From Nymphaea colorata (taxonomy: Eukaryota; Streptophyta; Magnoliopsida; Nymphaeales; Nymphaeaceae): a DNA stretch of 64,000 bases. The stretch is from contig NC_045143.1 in assembly GCF_008831285.2 (NCBI RefSeq), forward strand, positions 16,032,464 through 16,096,463, written 5' to 3'. The notes beneath the pieces were generated by a model that did not search any database, was not told where the DNA came from, and saw only the letters and a list, made by a program, of their open reading frames with translations. Both the position numbers and the translations under genes were made by a program. Positions 46,307 to 59,700 of the stretch are shown in pieces; the stretch's first letter is position 1; each line of letters opens with the position of its first letter.

Positions 46307-47743
46307 ATGGTGGATTTGGATTGGAAGAGCAACGTCATCGCCAGTGGGATGAGAAGCATGGCCCCCAATCTCGCCGCCAAGACCAGCAGCTCCGACGCCA
46401 TCTTCCCCCTTCCCCATCATATACACGACGCCGACGAGCTGCCGCAGCCTTCCCCCTCCGACATCGCTTCCTACGATAACTATCTCCGCCTGCCGGACCT
46501 CTCCAACCTCTGGGCCTCCAAAGAGTGGCAGCCTTGGAAGAACGAGACCCTCCTCAGGCCCTCCCTCCAGGGCCTCGAGATCACCTTCCGCCTCATTTCC
46601 ATCGTCCTTTCCGACTTGCGGCCCTACGGTAACAAGCCAGAGTGGCGACGCCGGATCGAGTCATTGGCTGATCGCGAGGTCGAGCTGATCGGCGCCTTCT
46701 GCCAGGAGCAAGGAGAACAGAGTTCGCCGCTTGCCGCCCCGACGTTCGATCGCGTCTCCGAGGGCGTCCTACAGAGGGACGGGAGTTCGCCGGAGGTATG
46801 GAAGGTTCGCGGGTCTTCTACGCCTGTTCTGGTTAACCGAGTGAGCGAGCAGAGCCTTCTCCCTCGCTTGCGGACTTGGAAGAGAGCAGAAGATACGGCG
46901 GCGAAGATCGCTCTCTCGATCGAGTGCCACATGCAATCATCGCCCTTCACCCTGGGGCTCGGCGAGCCCAACCTCGCCTGCAAGCGGACTCTCTGCTACG
47001 ACCTCGTCTGCAGGCCGTCCGACCTCTACGCCCTGAAGAAGAATCCTTTCGATCGCCGGGTCGACAACCCCGAGAACCAGACGCTCTACACGGTGCACCA
47101 GATCCTGGAAGCCTGGATCTTCGTAGGGCTGGAGCTGATCCGTCGGATCAATGAGCAGATCGACGAGGAGGAGTGGGGAAAGGCAGCCAAGGATTGCTGG
47201 CTCCTGGAGAGGGTCTGGAAGCTGCTGGAAGAAATCCAGGGGCTCCACCTCCTGATGGACCCCGATGACTTCTTGCGCCTTAAAAGCCAGCTCTCCATCG
47301 GGAGTTCGCCTGAGACCGGCGGTTTCTGCCTCCGTTCACATTCGCTCTACGCCGCCACGCAGGCGTGTAAGGAGCTCAAGAACCGAGTGCCGGTGATCCT
47401 TGGTGTGGAGGCGGACCCGCGGGGCGGGCCCAGGATCCAGGAAGCAGCGATGAGGCTCTTCCATCGCCACGGAGGCGGTCGAGGCCCGGAGCGCATCCAC
47501 CTCCTCCAGGCCTTCCAGGCCGTCGAGACGGCGGTGAAGCGGTTCTACTTCGGCTACCACCAGGTGGTGGCAGTGGTCATGGGCAGCCTGGAGGCCAAGG
47601 GCAACCACTCGCTGACAGCCGCGTGTCCGGGCGCCCTATCTCAAACCTTCTTGGAACCCTCTTACTTCCCTAGCTTGGATGCCGCGAAGACGTTTCTCGG
47701 GGATTTCTGGCGCTACGAATCTGATCAGGGCGGACGACCGTAG
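46307..47743 (+). CDS. HSPRO: HSPRO / Hs1pro-1-like protein
   Basis: Plant-specific protein of the Hs1pro-1 family (N- and C-terminal Hs1pro-1 domains). It is named after a beet gene for cyst-nematode resistance; in Arabidopsis HSPRO1/2 interact with SnRK1 kinase subunits and act in basal defence and stress signalling. 478 aa, one exon, as usual for the family. I start at 46307 because MVDLDWK is the conserved N-terminus; an in-frame Met at 46268 adds 13 poorly supported residues and lies inside the leader. Conserved blocks: YDNYLRLPDLSNLW, SLQGLEITFRLISIVLSDLR, FTLGLGEPNLACKRTLCYD, TLYTVHQILEAWIFVGLELI, DCWLLERVWKLLEEIQGLHL followed by LMDPDDFLRLK, and EAAMRLFHRH. There are no membrane segments or signal peptide; it is likely soluble. 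Codons are strongly G/C-ending, unlike the AT-rich flanks. Confidence 0.97.
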   Translation: MVDLDWKSNVIASGMRSMAPNLAAKTSSSDAIFPLPHHIHDADELPQPSPSDIASYDNYLRLPDLSNLWASKEWQPWKNETLLRPSLQGLEITFRLISIVLSDLRPYGNKPEWRRRIESLADREVELIGAFCQEQGEQSSPLAAPTFDRVSEGVLQRDGSSPEVWKVRGSSTPVLVNRVSEQSLLPRLRTWKRAEDTAAKIALSIECHMQSSPFTLGLGEPNLACKRTLCYDLVCRPSDLYALKKNPFDRRVDNPENQTLYTVHQILEAWIFVGLELIRRINEQIDEEEWGKAAKDCWLLERVWKLLEEIQGLHLLMDPDDFLRLKSQLSIGSSPETGGFCLRSHSLYAATQACKELKNRVPVILGVEADPRGGPRIQEAAMRLFHRHGGGRGPERIHLLQAFQAVETAVKRFYFGYHQVVAVVMGSLEAKGNHSLTAACPGALSQTFLEPSYFPSLDAAKTFLGDFWRYESDQGGRP

Positions 47744-48776
47744 GAAATGCCTCTCCTCCCTTCCGCTGGCAGCCAGCACTATAGCAAAGCACAAAGGAAT
47801 AGGATGAAGAAAGAAGGAAACACACAAGAAGGAGAATCAGAGTTGCACTTTTGGTTTTGGGAACCTCCTTCTCCCCACGTTTCGAGTTTTTCTCTTCCCT
47901 TTTTTTTTTTTTTTTTCCTAAAATGGTAGTGAATTCAAATATTCTTGTGTACCAACAGCAATAATCTCATACATTGTGTAAATACAATGAAAAACTGGCT
48001 TTATGATTGAAGATATATGAAAGTTCCAAGGTTTTGACGAATGGATATAATTAGATGCAACTTTTGCCTACTCTCTCATTTGTGGATCTGGGAATTCATC
48101 TCAGAAGTTGAAGCACCGGTAGTAACATGTACATCAAGAATCCTACACCCGTTGCCTTGCAAGTTAAAACAGAAGAGAAAAGTCTAAGGTTCAAAAAGTT
48201 GTGTGGCCGGCCAACGAGTCCTCCTGCTGAAACATTCTGCCACCTGTACTACCGTATGTCAAGGGAAACCATGATTGACCAGCAAAGGTGGAATGCCCGA
48301 ATCTCGTCACCCGTTTGTTTACGAATATTCCGGGGAGATGGGGGCGTCGCTCTGACAGTCACCGATCATGAAGAGGGAAGAAACTGGGGAACACTTGTGT
48401 CTCTTAATGGGTTTTAGAGGGCCGGTTGGTGTCAGCTCAAAATAAATGAGGAAATGCTGTGGTGGAACTTGGAAGAAAAAAGTCGATTTACATTCTTATT
48501 ATTAGTGATGGGCAAAAGAAACATCAAAACAAGTTGGCGAGAAGGGAAAAGATTGAGGAGGAGAAGTGAGACCAATCATCCTTTTCTGACCTCCACTCCA
48601 TCTTGTGTGAATGCAAATTCAAATCGCAGTTGAATGAATCAATCTTCTCTTCTGACAAGGCGCTGTGGCAGTGGGACCTTTCCCTTCTTCCCACGGAGAC
48701 GAAGACGAAGGGGGAATCGGTCTACCAACTGGCGTGTGGGTGTGGGTGTGGTCGCCTTTGTTTCTTCCTGTGTGGT

Positions 48777-48799
48777 GGGTTGGGTTGGGTTGGGTTGGG
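48777..48799. repeat. (TTGGG)n short tandem repeat
   Basis: Four to five GGGTT pentamers. This is not the plant telomere unit TTTAGGG. Confidence 0.85.
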
Positions 48800-48979
48800 C
48801 GAACCTTCCTGGAAATTTCGATGGGCATATCCACTTGCACTTGAGAGAAGGAAGATTACGGAAGCTGCCTGCCATGGCCAACACGTGGGGCTCTTAATGA
48901 ATATGCTTTTATCCCTTTCTCTTATTTTTTTCTCCGCCAAATGAAGATGAATATTTTTTGGCTTCAACTTCAAATGAAG

Positions 48980-49010
48980 CCTCGCCTCGCCTCGCCTCAC
49001 CTCACCTCGC
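48980..49010. repeat. (CCTCG)n short tandem repeat
   Basis: About six pentamers with some G-to-A variants, followed by a long T-run. Confidence 0.85.
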
Positions 49011-50890
49011 ATTTTTTTTTTTTTTTTTTTTAAATGCAGCCACTAAATTAAATGAACTTACGGGGCACGAATTGACAATATCTTCCTTTGGTTTTGGTAT
49101 TACGAAATTTGGCGGCTACAGGTTATGTCCCACGATTACGCCACCAATCCTCTATGACAAGTTCTAGGTTTGAAAGAATATCTAATTGATTGAATCAACG
49201 GCGTCTACCCGGCACAAATATTTCTTTTTCTTTCTTAGCAATCGCTCGTTTCTCTAACCTCAGCACTATAGATTGGAAGATATTAGCCTTAGTTAAACCC
49301 ATTTCCTGTGAAGTTAGTTAAATCTACTAGAGAGCGTGATACTCCAACTGTTGGCAAAATCTACTAGGGTTCGCCTAACCCTACTCTGCCTCCTTCGCTG
49401 TCATTGCTAATAGAGATTGAGCACAATTTGTTGACGATCGATAGGTTGGAACCATGTTACGTCAAAGATACGTTCCTTACCATGAATTTGTTTACGAGAA
49501 TTTCACAAAGTTATGAAACCGGAACATTAAGGGGATGTTTGTTTATCTCTCATCTGGGATCACAGAGGATACTTTCATCCCCCTGCCATGGGATCTTAAA
49601 TATGAAGTTATGTTTTTGTCATAATAATTCCCGCAGCATCCAAGGCCGTGGACCGATTCTATTGGATTTCGTCCTTATGGATCGTGACACCGGACCAGAA
49701 TTTGCCTCTCCACTAAGTGCCTCGCCGGAGATTGGAGGTTTTCTAAAAATTTTTGGGGGGCCTGCTGCAGGTTCGTCGGGGCGATGGAAAATTTCGGCCA
49801 ACGAACCTGCCTGCCTTGACTCGGCAATGGTCAGGCGGCGGGGGCGCCTGTCGTATTGGAGATGGAGTACCTTTGCTGGCATATGCTCAGAGTCCATTTC
49901 GATTACTTTTTCTTAAAAAGGGTTAGTTGGTCCGAGTCTGATCACTACGTGTTTCTTGGTCCCTTCTTCTTAGCTAAATTAAAGTCCACAACCATCTAGA
50001 AATTTAGAACAACCGGAAAGCCGATCGTGATGTTGACGTGTCCCTCATGCCCTTTCATGAATGGTAATGCTGTGTCATCCACCACCCTCTCGCCTAAGCG
50101 ACTTTATCCATTTACTTTTTCCTTTAAAATATTGAATTGTGTGCTTCCTTGGTGTCCAAGAGAAAGAGTGGAAAAACTGACCGACGATGCTTGCATGTTA
50201 AGGCAGAGATGGGGGCTTTCGCAAGTCCAAAGTTATTTTTATTAATTAACTTGTGAAGTCCATCCAACCTTCTATTCTCTTCCCCCTTGCGTTGAGAGAT
50301 GACGTCAAAGCACTAAAAGCAAAGGCGCAAATTTCCGAGAGAAAGCGGAAAGTATTCCAGTAAGGCTGTAAAGTAATCAACCGACACCCAAATCTCAAGT
50401 TTGTTTGGTTTATGAATCTCACGTTCAACCATCGAGATCTTAATGCTCATAAAGAGACTAGACGTGTCTAAGAGTTTTAGTTTACTTCTGAATTCAGTAT
50501 ACGTTTTCCAATGTTTACTCCCTGATTTTGTAGGATTCGGAAGAACCAATTCAATCCGCTAGGCAATAACATATAACATATGCAAAAAAACAAAGATTCT
50601 TTGAGAAGCTTGCAAAAATATTGTGATTATTACCATAACGATCATATTTGATTTTCTTGATATGTATTGTGTCTGCGTGTTTTGTTATGTTTCAAAAAAA
50701 TATTTTAATATTTTGCTGATTTAATGGAGGATGAAGAGCAAATGTACGGTGAAGTTACTTTGCAGCAGATGACATTGGGAAAGTTTCAAAGACTTTTGGA
50801 GTTATTGGCGTCTTTGCTTGAGATTATTTGTCACCTCACCTCAGATGCAAAGTATTGCAGTTTGGGTGTGAACTAGAACTGGTAATCTTT

Positions 50891-53800
50891 TCAAGTGTCA
50901 GGATTTAGTGGACAGCCATATAAGGAAGGTAATTTACTAGTTTTGATAGGATTTCTCAAGGAAACCAGATTGGTCCAAGCTATTTATTTTCTTAATAAAA
51001 GACTTGAGCCAGTAATATTAACTTCTTATCCAGATGGCCATATTTGCAAGTTTACGTATGTCGGGATATTCGGCCTTTATGTACTTAACTGCATTTAGAT
51101 CGCATTCGTATAGTGCGATTACCATTTTGCGCAGCTTCTGTGTCATGTCTGCCACTGTTGAAAGTCTACTGATTGCCTGCATTATGTACAGTTGAGGCCG
51201 TTTCTTGATGATTTTCAGAGTTCCTCTTGTACCTAGGTATTGCACGCGGTTGTCTCACTCTATTCAAGACTAGGTATTTAGTGAAGTCTATGAGGTGGCT
51301 ACGTGGTGTTGGATTGGATTTTCTTTGTTCATCTGTTTCATAGTCAACTGCCAATCCAAATGGTGTCATTCTTCTCCAAATGGTGTCATTCTTCTTTCAT
51401 GCATGCTCGCCAACCTTCAATACTTAACTGTCCTCGGTTTTCATCGCCTATCTTCCCGGTTCCTTACAATCTAAAACCACTTTCTTGATTAAACGTTTCC
51501 TCTGGAATCGCAATGCTTTCTTTTCCTAGGAAAAACTAATCAAAATGTTATTTTTTTCTTCCTCGCATCATTGCGCAAATGCTCACATGATGTGTTCTTG
51601 ACTTGGAACTTCAGGACATCTTTTGAAAAAAGATTGTCAGATTGTTTATAGGTCGCTTGAACTCCAAGAGCCTTCAACATGTCAAGCACAGCCGGACCAA
51701 TCTCATAACCGGTCACAGATGAGGTTCGAATTCATGTACTGCCCAGGTCCCTCCTGTATCGTGCTGACCACTTTGGGTTCAAGAAGCACTTACCCCTTTG
51801 TGCGTAGGTTAGGCTGAACTTAACAAGCGATGACCATTACCCTCGGATTCGATTATGGCCACTCAAACGGCAGAAACAACTGCACCACCTTGAGCAGCCA
51901 TGCCTCGGACCAGCTTTGGAGCAACTTTCTTGAAGAGAAATCCGCCAAATGGTTGCCTGACCGAGTGGCTCTTTGGGGCATCGACTTCATCTGGCAACCA
52001 CAGTTGGTGGTAGCCATTTGGCACAGAACTATAATATCTTAACAAGGTGCCGGCCTACGTGCACACAGTATGAGGATGCCTGCTTCACAATGTAAGGATG
52101 CAGTTGTACAATAGACCAGTTTTTGAGTATTTCTTCTGACAACACGGCAATTTCAGCTTCACCATGGCTCAACTGTTGCCCATGATTCCCTTGATCTAAT
52201 TGTGCATTTCTCCTTCGTTCTTGCATGCTGAGATTCTATCTGTCACTCCAACCACTGTTTCAGTTTTCAAAAACTCCAATTAAAAGCAAGTTGTTGTGAC
52301 AGAATAATACAACTAAATCAGATACAACACCTACGGTCCTGCAGATGATAATCTTAATTTGTGATGAGGCGAGATAAGGGGTGGACCAGTAATTCCCTTG
52401 ATTTCAACACGTTTACCGCATTTTAATATTTTAAAGAAAGATAAACATAGGAGGAGTTGTGGAAAGGTTTTATGCCCCTGATGGGAGGGAACGGCACCCG
52501 CCTGCCGCCGTCTGATCAAGATGTAAATCCCATTTTCCCTTCGTACCTCTAAAAGGCTTCAAATGATTTGAAGAAAAATTTACGAAGCGCCGTTAAACTT
52601 TTTGGCCTTCACCTTTTGTATCACAACAAAACAAAACAAGACTCTCATCTTTTCCAACGAACCCAAAAACAACCCTTTTTTGACAAAAAATATTAAAATA
52701 ATTTACTAATCAATATTTTGGAAATACTTATCATCCACTGAGGACAATGACCATAATCATCTTGCTCAATCGCCATTTATGAGAAAAATAACGAACAGTA
52801 ATTTGGTTAATATATACATCGGCTTCTGTTTTAACGCGCCATTTCCATTTTCCTGCTCTATTTTTTGGTCCCCTGTAAAGACAAAGTAATGAATTTCATA
52901 TTTCGTCACTTGCTTTTGCTTCACTTCCGCTATAGGATGGCAGTCCATTTTATGCTCAAGGATTTCCTGGAAGATGTATGAACGGCGTTGCTTTCACTCT
53001 TTTTGTAATGTGTTAGTAAAATGGAGTGTGTTCTAGATTGGTAGATAGAACTTTTGAGGATGCGTGTAAAGGTTAGATCTGGGGCTAAGATCTAGATTGC
53101 AGTATATTTACATTTGTCTGCAGCTTGGTTCTGCTTTTTTTGTTCATCGTTTTGCACCATGTGAATTGGTCTTGGAGTCAAAACTTATTGAAGGATTGGA
53201 ATCGACCTTGGAGTACGAGTACAATAGTAAAATGAGTGCATGTTCTCTTGAATTTACAGAATGTTATTTTCTATTTCTCATGGTAATTAAAAGAATATGA
53301 TGAAACATGTCCTTTTTCATTTTCATAATGCTTTAACTCAACTCATCTATCTTCCTTAATTGCAACTTCCGTTGAAAATTGTTTATTCATGTGATGCTAT
53401 GGTTTGATGCTCCGAATGCCCTTAAGAAAGATGCTATGATTTCTCTTTTTTCTTTTTTTGTCGGTTCCATTTTTTTGTTCTACCAAGTAAGTATATTTCT
53501 GACACATACTTGTTTTCTGAGAAGCCGTCGCCATTATTTGTATCTATTCCAGATCACAAATACTTTTAGCTTCTTTTTCCTGATAGCCAGCATGGATATT
53601 GGGAGTTGAAACAAATTTTCTTAGGATTAATCCAAGCTTAAAACTGATGGTTATTTTCGCCAATTTGTTACGCAACTTTTCATTCATAAGCTTAGTGGCA
53701 TCGCGCATGACTAATACAAGCTTGAAGATTGATACTACTTCCTCCAGTTTGTTTAAGCTAATTCATGTTTGATAAGACTCATGGGATCATGGACTAGCTG

Positions 53801-56700
53801 CACATGTTTTTGGGGCTTTCACTTTCACTCGTGAAGAGTTGAATCATCTCCTTACATCTTACTGATGTTTTCTGTTAATTTGCTTGCTTATCTCTTGTAT
53901 CGTGGTTATGTTCCCTACTTTATGTTGGATCCTTTGCAATGTCATTGCAATCTCTCTCTCTCTCTCTCTCTCTACTGAAGACCCTCTCTGAATAATTGGT
54001 TATGGGGCGGCTGGCCTGGAGGGTGTGGTAACAGTTAAAAGGTTGATCAAAATACGTAAACTTGCTATTATCATCATTCATGTTGAAGTTCATTCACATT
54101 TCAGTTATCATAGGAAACTTGCTGCTTGATATGTTTAATGCTTTGGTTCGCAGTTGGTTATCAGCATACTTGCTGTTCTTTTCGTTGGAAAGCTGCTAGA
54201 GCCTAGATGAGGTTCAAGGGAGTTCCTGAAATTCATTTTTGTAGTTAATCTATTAACATCAATTTGTGTCTTCATCATAACTATTGCTCTATACTATATA
54301 AAAAGGAGAGAAAGCTTCCTGTAAGTGTCAAGAGGTACTCCCAATATATTCTGGGATGCATGTTTTTCTATTCACTCCCTCTCTGTTACATTTTTTTATC
54401 AGCTTAGACAGCTCTAGAAGTTCAGATTGTTGTTTTTTTAAACTTTTCTCGTTTCCCTTTCCTTTCTGGGTGTGCACTTATTCAATGCATGCATAGTGGG
54501 GTGTTCATACATTTATAGTGCTTGATATGCAGAAATACGTTTGTTTGTGCAGAGGTGAACATCTCTGGAAACTTGTATCTATGCATGTGAATATTTGCAT
54601 GTGTATGCACCCTTTCATGCTTGCTTTGCTTTTCAAGGTCCTATATATCAATACGAATGTTACTTTCCATGGAGGCACATGAGGGAGGTTAGCAGGTATC
54701 CAGCTATGCTACGGGGATTAAGGATCATAAATTTACTGTGAACACTTTTACTTTATTAGAGCCATTTAATGTCATGATTGCATATTGGAGATGTTTGATT
54801 CCTAATAAAAGACTTTATGAATCTATTTCAGAAATTGATTAGCTTTGTAGTTTATTTCTTCCAATGTGTTAATGCATTTTAGAAGTGGTAGGTAGTTGTA
54901 TGTTTGTGAAACCATCTATCTAGAAGTTTAAGAATGGACACATTGTCTCCACCTGTGCAGGTTATTGTTCCATACACTTGATCTGATCTGTTTCTCTTAT
55001 TCTTGTTCCTCCAATATATCCTGCTTTCTGATTTTGCTGAACGGGTGTGACCTTTTTTTGCTTGTAACCTGTTTTAGAGGGTTTTTATCATTAGGTCCTC
55101 TTGCTTGAGAGCAATTGTTAAAGCAAAGGATGGATATATGATTTTGTGAGTTATATAAACGAATGGTTCTACTGGAGGCCAATTAAAACATGGGGAATAT
55201 TTCTGAGAAGGTATGATTTCTTGACAACTTTCCTGAATTATCTGTTGACTTCTCCATTAGTTGGAAATAGTGACGAGGTTGAAAGAACTGCAAGTGCTGT
55301 ATGTCTGACTCTATAGGCAACTAAGTTATACACATGCATGTGTCCGTACACACTTGGAATTAATTAGCTCAGAAATTGACTCTTGATCAGGTTCAACACA
55401 CAAATAAAGTATTAATTAATAACTATCCTTATGAGATGACTTGTTGCAAATGTTGTTACCGTTTGTGGAGAAGACTCTCCTGGCTATCAGCCGAATAGAC
55501 AACCATCTGCAGCATTAATTTAATTTTTTTTTTTTTTTGGCAGCTATGACCCTATATCTGGGTTCAAGCTGTCCTTTCAGGTTTTCATGTGGGTGTTAAG
55601 CAAATTCTACCAGATCAAGAACTTCAAATATTTTTCCTTTTGAAGATTAAGGCAAAGGTTAGACTCTTCTCTACTTCTGTTTGCCGAGGTTTCAAGTTGA
55701 CTGAATGACATTTTCTATGTTTTTGTATCTGTGACAAACTTTTCAGTGGTTGCCATCACTTTGAATATTGGCATGAACGATTGTAAGCTTCTTTGTGGTG
55801 GATTCTTTGATGTGCCTTCTGGTTGTAATATTCGGTACAGACATGAGTTGGATCTACTTGAGATATCTTCATAGAAAGCCAGAGACAAGTCTTAAGGGGG
55901 ATACTGAAAGGGGATCCAAGTTATGAGTTTGCTTTTGCCACATTCTTCCCTGAATTTTTACGGTACTGTATTTAAATTTCGTAATTTTTGCTTACTTTAA
56001 AACATTGAACTAGAATACGCTTCACTTCTGTTGTTTACGGCGATGACTTTTCCTGCTAGCCGTTGCAGTCCACTTGTAGATTCTGTTTCTTCTGTTCTCT
56101 TACGTTTGCTGTGTGGAAGATATCGTGCGTCTAATCAGCCCAGAGGTCATGTGTGGGGGTACTCCGTTGCCTGGACTTGACTCTATTGAGGCGTCTAGAA
56201 GGAAGGCGAGCTTCGAATTTATCTTTTATTTCACACTGACTTCTGCAATTCTCTCTCTTTCTCTCTCATTATTTGCTTGTTTTTTGCATTTCGCTTTGTT
56301 TACCTTTTGTTTCTAGTTCCTTGTGCCTTCTCGTGCGTTTACATGCTGTCTGGTGTTAACCTTTATCGACTTGGGAGTAATTTCTGCATGCACCTCTTGC
56401 AGACGTCGGAAGGTCCCCGTTCTGTTACCCTGGTTTTTGGAGATAAGAGTTGATTACACCTCTGTGGGTTCGTGTTCCTCCCCTGTGCTTTCACATTTGC
56501 AATTATCCATGCCGTACCCTTTTGTAGCTTATGTAGCACGGTGCTTCAGTATTCAATTCTGTCTTTCTGAGGCATTGCGTGGCAACTTCCACTTAATGGG
56601 AATGGGGCTAATGGTTTCTAACAAAGTCTTGCTTTCCAGGGAAACCGGAGAATTGAGTTTATCTGCTCTTCCCTCTGGACTCTGCTAGTCAGGTTTGCTT
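50891..56700 (+). other. Region with isolated exon-like pieces
   Basis: No long frame, but some segments have acceptor and donor signals and coding-like translations. 53124-53226 reads LGSAFFVHRFAPCELVLESK... before GTAAAA. 54154-54210, after a GTTCGCAG acceptor, reads a hydrophobic LVISILAVLFVGKLLEPR then stop. 55544-55580 reads YDPISGFKLSFQ between CAG and GT. I could not join them in one phase, and their order does not give a single protein. They may be parts of one or more small-exon genes, or remnants. (CT)n lies at 53951-53974. Confidence 0.25.
53951..53974. repeat. (CT)n microsatellite
   Basis: About twelve perfect CT units. Confidence 0.9.
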
Positions 56701-59700
56701 CATTTAAATACACGCACTAGTTATGTGCGAGGGTGGAGAGAGAAACGGAGACAGTACAACGTTACTATAGGAGCCCAAGCAAGGTAACGTGAAGCACTTA
56801 CATGAAGTTCAATAAAATGCTGAACCATTGCATACATAGCTAAACATTCCGCAGAGTAGAGTGGCGGATATGTAACTCATGCTACCGTTTCATCTAGACT
56901 TAGCCATGATGGTGGGGACATGAGCGAGAAGCCGACCAACAGGATATGCTGTAATTCTCATATAAGCTCGGTCATTATCACGCGGCCTTGCATGTGGTGA
57001 ACAGCCAGATCTTTCGAAAAAGATGCCATTTCTTTCTCCTGCATGTTTTAGCGGTCCTAAACAATCAATCCTGTTGGAACGAGGAGAGAGCGAGAGAATT
57101 AGAAAAGGTGGTTTACTATATCCGCCATTCTCTACTGCAATTTGAAAGACAAGCCTAGTGTTTTCTTGTTCTGTTCTTGATAGGAGCCCAAAGTGTTCCT
57201 TATTTATTATCTTGATGCGACCTTAACTTTTACCAACGGCTGTCAAAAAAGTACCTCAAGTTTAATTATGATAAGTTTAAGCCTTACAATTCGCAATATT
57301 ATCCTTCTGAGTTAAAATGGTCGTTATGAAAATGGCGTCATCATTCCCTAGTTTCGTGGTGACTGATACTTCGCCTTAATATGACAGTTGAGGTAAACTT
57401 GAGGTCCATATGAAAAAAATTGCAAAAAAGAGAACTTATATTTTAGGCTATGGCCAACAGGTCGTCTTCTATTTTTAACGTTTCTAAAATGGAACATTGC
57501 AAGCAGATAGAATAAATGAAGGCCATATATATATATATGTTGCCTCCGGAAACGCGATTTTCGTAGAAAAAAGAGAAAAACAAAAAATTTGCAATTGGGT
57601 CGGCCCAGTTTGCCTACAAAGAAAAGTGGTAAACTTGCATTTGTCGTGATGAGAATGATAAGATCCAGTCGAGTCGCCTCCTCTTGCTGCCTGTTGATTG
57701 ACTTAGGCCAGTGGGTGGGTAGCTACCAATCACTCGCCAAAGGGGGCGCGCTTTGAGGCTTGTTTATTTAATTTGCCCAGATAAACAGTCCCATCTTTCC
57801 AATGTATGTGGGCCGTACAATATTATTCATTTAAACGCAACTCGAATCCCAAAGTCCTGTCTCCCAACTCCATTTTCATGGAAAAATATAATATATTCGC
57901 TCTCCCAACTCGTTGTATACGAGTAGAAGTAAAGGAAGTGAATCAAGTATATATGCTTACACACATGAGTTGCTTTTTTAATGCAAGAAAGATTTTAAAC
58001 GGAGCATGCAGTACTGTCGGACGGGTTTTAATGTAGCAGGCAAAGAATTCATATTGCAGGTCCGGCGGAAGCTATATGTAGTTTGGGCATGAGCAACACA
58101 GCAAGTTTCTCTAATTCTCTCGGTCGTTTTACTAGTTGTGGATAAAATTAACCCGACCAGGGAACAAAAAAAGAAAAAGGAGGGAGATTGAAAAAGTTGA
58201 CGAGAAATGCTGAAGTGAGAATTGGGTGGCCAGGAAATTCATGGGGCGGGCTTTGAAGGAAGGAAGTAATATGGTCACCATCCCTCTCACGAGTGACGCT
58301 GAATTAGAAGCGAGAGGAGATGATGGATAAGGCGTTGCCCTACGTGTCGAGTGGCGGTTGGATCTTATCCCATTTTCATGTCCCCCCCATGAGATCCAAG
58401 TCTCCTGCCACATCCCCTCTCTATCAATTGCAATTGCAAAGAAAGAATTTCTGAAGATGGGTATGTAAGGTTGTCGCTGTACGCATGTAACATATATAAG
58501 GTAGGGAGAGAGAGAGAGAGATGATGGTGAAGAGATAAGGACGCAGGAGAATGGAAGTCCAAGAACCATCTATGTACGCATTCCCCCGATCATCATCCCA
58601 CAAACCACGTGAATCCATCGAGGGGATCGCGTCGCCTCTGTCTGTCTTTCCCCGGAGCAACCTAAAATTATAACTAAGGGGTGTTGCCATACGTCTATCA
58701 TAGATAATAGGGACGATCGAATGCCGACGAAAATCCCACTGTAAAGCAACTTCATCATTCACGGTTGCTGTTTCACATCTGTAAAGCGAAGATGTTAAAT
58801 GAATCTCTTTAGAAGCACTGTTTTTCTTTCTGGTTACAGAAGCTTAATAGATTAGATGCAGCCCATGGTTAGCCCAACGGTAACAAAACCAAAAAGAAAA
58901 AAAAAAAAAAGTTGATGATCATAAAAAATGAATTAAGATCCAAGTTAGTGAGCTACCGGGCAATTAAGATGTGGATTTCGCTTAGGACAGTGGTCAAAGG
59001 CACCACTGATCCGAGCCGTCGATGCGCGAGGCTGCTCCTCTTTCTCTGATTTTCGGCAGTTCATCTTCACAGATATTTTCTCACGCGAATTGAAGGCCAC
59101 AAGGCTTTAGCTGCAACAGTTGTATCGTCGTCTTGACCACGCAATTTAAACTTTTAGTCGATGCATCGTTTAACAAATAAAATACAATGAAGAAAACTAA
59201 AAAGAAAAGAGCCGCGTTGAGCAACGCCAAATCGGTGGTTGGCCCACCCTGCAATTAATATTGAAGAAGAAGAAGGGTCAGGATGCGCTGGGCACGCTGC
59301 TAATAACTTGAAAACAAAGCGATGGGCCCAAATAGTAGTGAAATGAGCCGACGCTCTACTTCTCCTTCTCCTTCTCCATCTCCATCTCCTTCTCCCTTCT
59401 CCTTCGCCTCCCATGGCATGATATTTTTGCAAACACGGAGCTCCTTCCCTTGAGAAAGAGAACATAGACGACGATATTAGATAACGTAAGGTTAGTGTTG
59501 CTACACATTAATTCGGCCAAGTGGATAGCTTGTGCCCATGGGGTTGTGTTTCTCGAATATGTCTAAAAGGAAAGGGACGAATATGTCTAACCAGTCATAA
59601 GAAAACGGGTATGAAAAACCGATCGCCACACGTCAAATTAAAGGTGACTTTTGACAAATGAATGCTAATAAGAGAATGAAATGTTATGAAAAGCCAGGGA

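Larger units (their letters stand above)
47744..50890. other. HSPRO 3' flank and intergenic DNA
   Basis: The first ~250 bp are the likely HSPRO 3' UTR with a T16-type run. Simple repeats occur at 48777-48799 (TTGGG)n and 48980-49010 (CCTCG/CCTCA)n. The 170-codon plus frame at 49404-49916 has no recognisable motif and I do not call it a gene. Confidence 0.5.

Noticed and set aside
48777-48799. Telomere-like repeat
   Set aside because: The unit is TTGGG, not the plant telomere TTTAGGG, and only four to five copies occur.
49404-49916. 170-codon plus-strand frame
   Set aside because: No motif or splice context. The composition changes along it as in noncoding DNA.
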